Shown: positions 7,410-14,294 of the stretch, in pieces | How the letters are laid out: each line of letters starts with the position of its first letter | How positions within the stretch are numbered: the stretch's first letter is position 1 | Assembly (NCBI GenBank): GCA_000697335.1 | Contig: JNEM01010932.1 | Location: 1 to 14,294, forward strand | Source: Conidiobolus incongruus B7586 | Lineage: Eukaryota > Entomophthoromycota > Entomophthoromycetes > Entomophthorales > Conidiobolaceae | Direction: 5' to 3' | Length of the DNA stretch: 14,294 nt | The notes under the pieces: generated by a model | The model's database searches: none | The model's input: only the letters and a program-made list of their open reading frames with translations | What the model was told of the DNA's origin: nothing | Position numbers and translations under genes: made by a program

Positions 7410-8425
7410 ATACCTAAATCCCTTTCTAAAAAGATTCACTTGTATATTAATCAACTTTATAGTAAAGGTAAATTAACTTGTGAGATTACTGGAATTACTA
7501 GTGCTAGCTAGTTTATTATAACTAAAGCTGTTAAAAATTATAGTAAGGATATTTCTAAACCTAAACTTAAGTGTGTTAGGATTATAGATAAACATAATGA
7601 AAAATATATTGATAGGTTAGTTAGTACAAGTAAATATAATACTGTTATAGAAGTATAGAAAAAATTATAAGACTATATAAGAATATTATTTAATACTAAT
7701 ACTATTATATATACTTTATGTTGTAATAGATACCACTTACACTTTAAGAAAGAACACCACCAACTAAAAAAGTCCCACTATAAAATTAGGTGGGAGTTTA
7801 AATATCACCACTAAAGTTGAACTAAAACTGATTAAAGTAAGGTTATTTAGTTTAATGAAACAAAAATATACCTTAGTAGATCTAATAGAAAAGCTAGATA
7901 TTTCAGAAAAAACAAAGAACTACTTTGTAACTATTATGTTATTTCAACCCAAAAATATAATATTGGGTTAATTATAGTTCAGGGATATATATTATCTTTT
8001 AGTATAATGTATCTTTATAATGTTGATAGCAGAATTAATATTGAGATGTACTAAAATACTCTAAAAAATAAATTAAAAAAACTATTAAATGTTATAGGTT
8101 AAATAAATCAGATGTTATTTTCCAACAAGATAATACCATTTGTTATATTACTATTTCTATTACCAAATGGTTTGAAAATAATAAAATAATAGTTATGAAG
8201 TAGCCTCTTCAATTCCCTAACTTTAATCTAATTAAATACCTTTGGGATTAGTTAAAAAAAGTAATTAAAGCTTTTACACCAGTAAAAAATTTAAATAAGC
8301 TTTAGGAATATATCTAAGAAGCTTAGAACAAAATTAATCTTTCCTAATGTAAAAAGTTAGTTCACTCTATACCCTATAGACTTAAGGAAGTTAAATAAGC
8401 AAAAGGTAGATATATTAAGTTTTAA
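7410..8425 (+). pseudogene. Tc1-like transposase (DD34E type), copy 2, many nonsense codons
   Basis: The start position reads ATA where copy 1 has ATG. The frame stays in register from 7410 to a run of A at 8075-8081, where one base is missing, and then on to TAA at 8423-8425: about 339 codons, the normal Tc1 size. About 15 internal stops are present, nearly all at positions where Gln, or Trp in one or two places, is expected. Visible parts: N-terminal helix-turn-helix (TCEITGITSAS), second DNA-binding unit, first catalytic region FNETKI (family: SDE..F), second catalytic Asp in QQDNTPC, and the third site in NFNLIKYLWD, where Lys replaces the family's Glu (NPIEHLW), a G-to-A change. Thirty-four residues lie between the second and third sites. 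It once cut and joined the element at TA. Confidence 0.9.
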
Positions 8426-8449
8426 TTTTCTTTCTATAACCAAAACACA

Positions 8450-8466
8450 CAAATTTATAACTCATC
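8450..8466 (-). repeat. Tc1 copy 2 right inner repeat
   Basis: CAAATTTATAACTCATC, identical to the same site in copy 1 (6492-6508), and 189 bp from the right end. Confidence 0.75.
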
Positions 8467-8657
8467 TCAGGTAAAATTTAAACTTTAATACATCAAATAA
8501 AATTTATTATAATTAGATCAAATATACTTAATTATAAATAAATAATATAAATTTATTATATATTTTAATTTAAATTAATTAGATTAAGAATTAACAGAGT
8601 TATTGATAATAATATATACAATGATAATTTTATAACTTACTTTTGTAGTCTAGTGTA

Positions 8658-10176
8658 TATTTTAATTAATAACTTAATTAATTATATATTAGATTACTTG
8701 AAACTATAATTTATAATTAAGATATATTATTATATTATCAATAAATATATTTAGATATATTTAGTAAACTATTAGTAAAAATATTAACCTTTAATATTTA
8801 ACTAAGGTAAGTTATAAATTTGTGGGTTTTTGAGATAAAAGGATATATTTAATAATATATAACTATATCTTTTTCTTGTTATATTATTATTTTATATAAT
8901 ATTTTATAGATATCTTAATTTTTTTAATAGTATCATTATATTTAATTCTCTCTCTAAAAAAATCCATTTATATATTAATTAACTTTATAAAAAAATAGAT
9001 CAACTTATATTATTACTAGAATCATTAGTGTTTACTAGTTTACTATAGTTAAAGCTATTAAGAATAACAATAAAAATATATTTAAACTTAAACTTAAGTA
9101 TGTTAAAATTATAAATAAATATAATAAGAAATATATTTGTAGGTTAATTAATATAAATAAATTTAATATTATTGTAGAAATATAGTAGAGCTATAAAACT
9201 ATATAAGAATATTAATTAATATTAATACTATTATATATATTTTATGTTAACATAGATACCACTTATACTTTAAGAAAAAACACCCTTAACTAAAAAAATC
9301 TTATTATAAAGTTAAGTGGGAGTTTAAATGTCACTACTAATATTAAATTAAAATTAATTAGAGTAAGGTTTTTAAATCTAATGAAACAAAAATATACCTT
9401 AGAAAATTTAATAGAAATGCTAAATACTTTAAAAAAATATATAACTACTTAATAACTATTATGTTTATTTTACCTAAAAGTATAATAATAGGTTAATTAT
9501 TATTCAATGATATATGTTATCTCTTAATATAAAATATGTTTATAAAGCTAATGGTGGAATTAATGTTAAAATGTACTAAAATATTTTAAATAATAAATTG
9601 AAAAAAACTATTGAATGATATAGGTTAAATAAATCTAATATTATTTTCTAGTAAAATAATACTTTTTATTATACTATAACTTTTATTATTAAAAAGCTTA
9701 AAAATAATAAGATAATAATTATAAAGTAGCTTTTTCAATCACTTAACTTTAACTTATTTGAATATTTTTAAGAATAATTAAAAAAAATTATTAAAGCTTT
9801 TCCTTTAACAAAAGATTTAAATTAACTTTAGGAATATATTTAAGAAATATAAAACAAGATTAAACTTTTTTAATATAAGAAGTTAATTAATTTAATATCT
9901 TATAAACTTAAAAAAGTTAAAAAGATAAAGGTAGATACACTAAGTGTTAATTTTTTTTATCACTAAAAATCTATATATTTATAATTTACTTTAGATTAAA
10001 TTTAAAAGTTTATATTTTAACGAATTAATAGTTAAATATAATTATTTAATGATATATATTATTAATAAAAATATAAATTTTAGTTATTTAATTTAAGTTT
10101 ATTTTATTAAATTATAATTATATTATTAATAAAAATATAATGTTTTGATTTTATAACTTTCTATTTTAAGTTAGTG
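8658..10176 (+). mobile_element. Tc1-like element, copy 3 (most decayed)
   Basis: A forward-oriented element directly after copy 2; only the TA at 8656-8657 lies between. The right end at 10144-10176 is clear (inverse of the CACTAA... end) and is followed by TA at 10177-10178. The left outer repeat is barely recognisable, and the left arm, to the inner repeat at 8806, is about 40 bp shorter than in copies 1 and 2. The left edge is therefore inferred from the abutting right end of copy 2. The right inner repeat lies at about 9974-9990, 186 bp from the end. It is the most AT-rich of the three copies. Confidence 0.78.
8938..9950 (+). pseudogene. Tc1-like transposase, copy 3 (heavily decayed)
   Basis: Colinear with the other two copies from an ATA at the start position to TAA at 9948-9950, about 1013 bp. 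The recognisable blocks are the N-terminal SLSKK(I)H(L)YIN segment, the helix-turn-helix, the G-G-L-I-I-like core strand near 9488-9505, and the C-terminal AKGRYTKC-like end. Many stops and probably more than one indel are present; most Gln codons have become TAA or TAG. No function is expected. Confidence 0.82.
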
Positions 10177-10178
10177 TA

Positions 10179-11200
10179 TTTAATTCTTTAATATATATCA
10201 CAAGTATTAGTATATTTCTAAATTAATTTAATTAAGAAAGGTTAATAATACCTGATTTTAATTCTCTCAACAATCTTTAACTAGTTTTAATATTTTTTAA
10301 TATTTAAGTTATAGCATTCATCAAAAATTATTTATTAAGTCTTAAGAATATTAAGGACATATAAATAATCATTATAATATAGTAGGTTATTAATAATTTT
10401 AAATTTTTTGATATATTTTAATTAATTTTTAATATTTTAAAGAGTTCTTCTTTAACAAAAAAAAGACTTTATTATTTAATAGTGTTTCTTAGAATAATTA
10501 ATAAATTCTTTATTTTCTTCATTAATAATAATTAAGTTAATATTTACTAAGTTTTTGTAATTAGAATAAAAAGATACATATATAAGATTTTTTAACAAAA
10601 TATCTATAATATAATTTTATCAACCTAAGAGATATTAAATAAAGAAAGTATAAGCTTAAATAATGTTAATTTATTTAACTTGTTTTCTTAATAAATACTT
10701 CTAACTATTTAAATAGATAAGTGATTTATGATTTATAAATATTAGGAACAAGTTATAAAATAAGAAATATGAGTGATATTTGATTATTTCTACTAAAGTA
10801 AAGTGTTTTTATTTATAAACTAGGTATTTTAATTCAGCTAGTTATATTTTTTTTAACTAGAATGTTATTAGTTTAAGGTAATATTTACAAAGTTAAATTT
10901 AACCTATTCTCCCTTATTTATTATTTTATCTTATAGTTAAAAGGTAAAATATAATTTAAAATCAAGCTAAGCTAACTATTTACTAATACAAAAAAATTTA
11001 AGTTAGTAAAAATAATGGTTAGAAGTTTTAAATCAAAATCAAATAAAGCAAACCATTGGTAATATAAAAATTAAAGAATTCATGTAAAAATTATATAATA
11101 GGGTTTATTTAAAAGGAGAGTTTTTTCTTAAGAGATTAATAAGAGGATTTGTAAGTTTAACAAACAAATCAATGAAATCTTTAAAGTAATTTAATAATTT
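10179..11200 (-). mobile_element. Gypsy segment: integrase zinc-binding region and RNase H / connection region
   Basis: Reading in reverse, about 11100-11190 resembles the connection segment that follows reverse transcriptase in Ty3/gypsy elements (family type 'NFYRRFI..F..IA.PL..L.KK'). About 10180-10350 resembles the integrase HHCC zinc-binding region, ending in the family's C..C.R.K motif just beside the Tc1 array. The RNase H part between them is too decayed for motifs to be named. Together with 4102-5128 this shows that the Tc1 array sits inside integrase. It is a broken fossil. Confidence 0.72.
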
Positions 11201-12010
11201 AAAATCAAATATATGTTAATCTTTGTTTATAAGTATAGTAAAAGCTTTAACACTATTTAGTTTAGTTAAATTAATGTTAATTTATTAAGAACAAATAATA
11301 TAACTATAAAAAAAGATAAAAAAGGCATTAAAAAAATATATTGATATTTTCAAAGGTAATTTATATTCTTGAATAATTTCTAAAACTTAATTAACATATT
11401 AGATATATTATTTTTAGGCTTTTAAATAGATTAAGATATTATTAAAGTAAGTGATAATAAAGTTATCAAAAATAGGGTTAAAAAGGGAATTGATAAATTT
11501 AATGAAAGTTATAAAGATATTATATAATTTAAATTCATAATAATAAATTTATAGTAACTTATAAAGTATTGAAAATAATTAAAAAGATAGAATTTTCATC
11601 AACTTTAATGTTATAATATTTATTCTTAACATTTAATTTGGTTAATATAATTGATTTAAGTATTTTATCCCTAATATAATATAAGTTTAATAACAAAGTT
11701 TTATTATTAATAATTTTAAGTTTTAAAACACAATTATTAATATATAGTTTTTAACTGGCATTAACCTTATATATAAAAAGAATTAAAGATTTATATAATG
11801 ATGAAAAAGGTTTAATATATTTATTTTTAAGTAGTTTTAGATTTCATCTTTTAAAGTATAATATTTTTTAAAAGATAAATAGTAAATAAACTTTAAAAAT
11901 AATTATATACTAAGGAGTAGTTAAATTTTATGTTTAATATTATATTTATAGTGTAATTTATCCATAAGTTTAAAAACATTAGCAAATTAACTCACTATAC
12001 TATATAAAAA
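11201..12010 (-). mobile_element. Gypsy segment: reverse transcriptase region
   Basis: The reverse strand carries the Ty3/gypsy reverse transcriptase blocks in order: the N-terminal segment near 11800-12000, a KLD-like block near 11630, and the catalytic block near 11435-11465, which corresponds to the family's 'YLDDILIYS'. A segment like 'VL..L..YKL..K..KC.FF' follows. The spacing of about 2.4 kb from the 5' LTR fits the family. This is the strongest evidence for the element's class. It is a broken fossil. Confidence 0.8.
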
Positions 12011-13886
12011 ATGGTCATTAAAAATAATTTAATTGAATTTAAAAAATGAAGTACTAATAGATAAATAATAAACAGATATATATCTTTATAAATTATTAAG
12101 GTTTTTAATTAATTTTTTATATTAAATTTTGCTTATAATAATAAAATTATTTGCTACAATTGTAGAGTTAATATTGAATAAAGTATTTAATAGTTTTATA
12201 ATAAGATAATATAAATTTTTTAAGATTATTTCCATTAATTTTTTTAGAATATAAAAGAAATAAATTTATAACTTTTTAAGGTAATATTTATAAATATAAA
12301 ACTATAATATTCAAACTAATTTTAACTTAGTATAAAATTATAACTAATGTTGCCAACTAAAAATTTAATATATTGGGAATATTTAAAAGGCAGTAATAAA
12401 TATTTAAATATAGTATTAGATGCTTATTCTATTAAATTATTAGCATATTTAATTATTAAGTTGCTTTTTTAAATAGGTAAAGATAGTTTTAAATTAATAA
12501 AAGAGGAGATAATATAGTTAAAAAAATTAAAATTAATTAAAAGACTAATAGATATATCTATAAAAAACTAATTAATATCAATAATAAGATGATAGTTAAA
12601 GGTAAAAAATCACAAGATAAATTAATTACTTAAGTACTTCTAGTTTCTAATGGTTGAATTAATTAAATGTCTCTAGTATATATAGTTTATTTTGTGGAAT
12701 TATTATTCTATTAGAATTTGTTAACTAATTATGAAAAGGGTGATTTTAAAGTTATATTAATATTATTCAACTTTAATTAATAGTTTTTAAATTAAAATTT
12801 TTGAGAATTAAACAGATATTGTTTTTTAAGGGATATTTATCAGTATTATAGTTAACTTAAGTTTTTCAACCATAATAACAACTTTTATTTACTTTCAAAT
12901 AAGCTTTAAAAAATTTACTATAGGTTTTGTTATAAAGCTTTAAAGCATAAACATTTATTATTTGAGATTTAAGTAAGTTAAAATAAGTTTTAAAGGATTA
13001 ATTCTTAAGATAAAAAGATCTAGTTATAAAGTAAAAGATATAGTTAATTATGATTATAGTATCACAAATATCAGAAAAAAACATATTATCAAAGTGTTTT
13101 TTATTAACTAATTAAAACTTTACTTAAAGATTAAGTCATTATAATAGTTTGTAGATTTATTTGTCTTTAGTGATATTTAATATATTTAAGAATATCTTAT
13201 TAAATTTGTTAATTAATTATCTTGTAAAAGTTGTTTAATTAAGTTAAGAAAGTTTTTCAATTATTAATCAAACCTGATTTTTTAAATAATACATTATTTA
13301 TGGTTTTTCCAATTATTTAAAAGTTTATATCTTTGTAGTAAGTTATCCTTTTGAAGATTCTTTAGGATTAAACTTGTAATAAGTTAACTACCAAATATAA
13401 GTAGATTTTTCAAAAAATATGACTAATTTAAAGATATTCTTTAAAATCTTTATTAGTGATTAAATCAAGATAATTCTTTATATTTTTAAGGTTTTTTTAA
13501 GCTTATGAAGGTTTTCAAAACTATTATAAATAGTTAATTTATCTTTAAAGATACTAAGGAGGAGGTTTAATATATTAACTATAGTAAAATAACTAGTGTA
13601 TTGTATTTAAACTCTTTAATCCATGTTTTTTTCAATCAAAAGTTATATAATATAAGTTTTTTACAGGGTATTAAGCTTTTAAAGACTAAAGTCTTAGATT
13701 TACTAAGTAATTAAATTGCTATCATCAATAAAATAATATAATGGTATTTTTTAGTAGAATTATAGTATATAATGTTAAATCTAAATAAAATAAGTTATAG
13801 ATAAGGTTTAAAATAGTCAAAAATATATTTGATAAAAATAATTATTAATTTCAAATAGGTATTTAGTAATTTCATTATTGCTACTA
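12011..13886 (-). mobile_element. Gypsy segment: presumed gag, protease and leader, unassigned
   Basis: This stretch lies between the 5' LTR and the reverse transcriptase, so by position it should hold the leader with primer-binding site, gag and protease. I could not recognise gag, a zinc knuckle or a firm protease site in any frame. A weak protease-like block may lie near 12130-12190. No other gene, repeat or RNA was seen here on either strand. Confidence 0.5.
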
Positions 13887-14294
13887 TATAAGTATAATAG
13901 TAAAATACTAATATAGTATAGAGAAAGACTTAATATAAATATAATATAGTATAAAACATAGTAATATAATATGGTTATAATGTGTAAGTATAAATAAAGT
14001 TTAATTGAGCTTCAAATTAAGATGAGTCATTGATATATTAAGTTTATATTAGGTAGCACCAATAAGCTATAATATTGATAGAATATAGTCTCAATCTTAA
14101 AAATAATATAAAAAATAGGGTATAGTAAGAATTAAGAAGAAAAAAAAGGAACCTAGTTTATTAATTAGTTCAATTCTATTTATACAATTAATTTAGGTTT
14201 AAAAATATAAATTAATCATATAATTTATATTTAATTAAATTATATAAAAGTATATCTATAAGAATTTATACAATTAGCCTTTTAATAAAATTAA
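13887..14294 (-). repeat. 5' LTR of the gypsy element, cut by the window end
   Basis: Direct repeat of 2236-2643, colinear to the last base of the window. It starts TATAAGTATAATAG where the partner starts TGTAAGTATGGTAG, a typical TG-to-TA difference. About 15 bp of its end probably lie beyond the window. The sequence directly left of it gives no certain primer-binding site. Confidence 0.8.

Larger units (their letters stand above)
7079..8655 (+). mobile_element. Tc1-like element, copy 2
   Basis: A forward-oriented element of 1577 bp starting CACTAACCTGTAAAAATAAG after TA at 7077-7078 and ending TAGTCTAGTG before TA at 8656-8657. Inner repeats at 7268-7284 and 8450-8466 each lie 189 bp from the nearer end, an exact symmetry. 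The transposase at 7410-8425 is decayed but almost in one register. It lies end to end with copy 3 and is separated from copy 1 only by the 39-bp orphan end. Confidence 0.9.
2236..14294 (-). mobile_element. Ty3/gypsy chromovirus-type LTR retrotransposon, old, broken, nested, right end cut by the window
   Basis: A fossil LTR retrotransposon lying in reverse. Direct LTRs are at 2236-2658 and from 13887 on. Reading the reverse strand from the right, the internal parts appear in the Ty3/gypsy order: an unassigned gag-protease region, reverse transcriptase, RNase H connection, integrase zinc-binding region, integrase core and C-terminal region, chromodomain. With the inserted elements taken out it would span roughly 5.5-6 kb, normal for the family. 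Mariner A and the Tc1 array interrupt it. It carries very many breaks and no long open frame. The two LTRs differ at perhaps 15 % of sites by eye, mostly C-to-T and G-to-A; because RIP-like mutation inflates divergence, this gives no reliable age. Confidence 0.82.

Noticed and set aside
12340-12480. Forward-strand stretch that looked like a retroelement integrase (a W...G..KY...VLDAYS pattern)
   Set aside because: The reverse strand has the full ordered set of gypsy domains around it, and this position would be gag or protease. No second catalytic motif follows on the forward strand, so the likeness is probably chance in low-complexity sequence.
1-14294. CRISPR array, tRNA or rRNA genes, host coding genes
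   Set aside because: No regularly spaced short repeats with unique spacers were seen. No cloverleaf or rRNA core sequence was recognised, and no frame outside the transposons showed family motifs.

Overview
The window is a transposon graveyard in very AT-rich DNA (by eye about 15-20 % GC in most of it). No intact gene was found: no host protein gene, tRNA or rRNA. All recognisable content is transposable elements, most of them heavily mutated. The mutation pattern is C-to-T, mainly at CpA (TpG-to-TpA on the other strand). In the Tc1 transposases almost every nonsense codon stands where the family has Gln or Trp. This is the footprint of fungal repeat-induced point mutation (RIP), so the most likely source is an AT isochore of a filamentous ascomycete. 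That assignment is inference; no host gene confirms it.

Layout. 1-205: featureless AT-rich DNA. About 206-620: an old lone LTR. About 828-2215: mariner copy B, reverse strand. 2236 to the window end: one Ty3/gypsy (chromovirus-type) LTR retrotransposon lying in reverse. Its 3' LTR is at 2236-2658, its 5' LTR starts at 13887 and runs off the window, and its pol parts are at 10180-12000 and about 2660-5128. Other elements have split it. Mariner copy A (about 2751-4101, reverse) sits inside the chromodomain. An end-to-end array of three Tc1-like elements (5131-10176, forward) sits inside the integrase. A short GC-rich insertion (6607-6939) bounded by TG...CA and a 5-bp target duplication, read as a young solo LTR, sits inside Tc1 copy 1.

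Order of events read from the nesting: the gypsy element first, then mariner A and the Tc1 elements into it, heavy C-to-T decay, and last the unmutated insertion at 6607-6939. Mariner A is the best-preserved gene remnant: one uninterrupted register of 345 codons with three nonsense codons and an animal-type DD34D signature. The three Tc1 copies share a symmetric end structure: an outer terminal repeat and an inner repeat at the same 189-bp distance on both sides in copies 1 and 2. This resembles the IR/DR ends of Sleeping Beauty-type elements.

No cellular pathway or defence system is encoded here. The interest lies in the record of nested insertion, the Tc1 end structure, the shared-TA junctions and the unmutated insertion.
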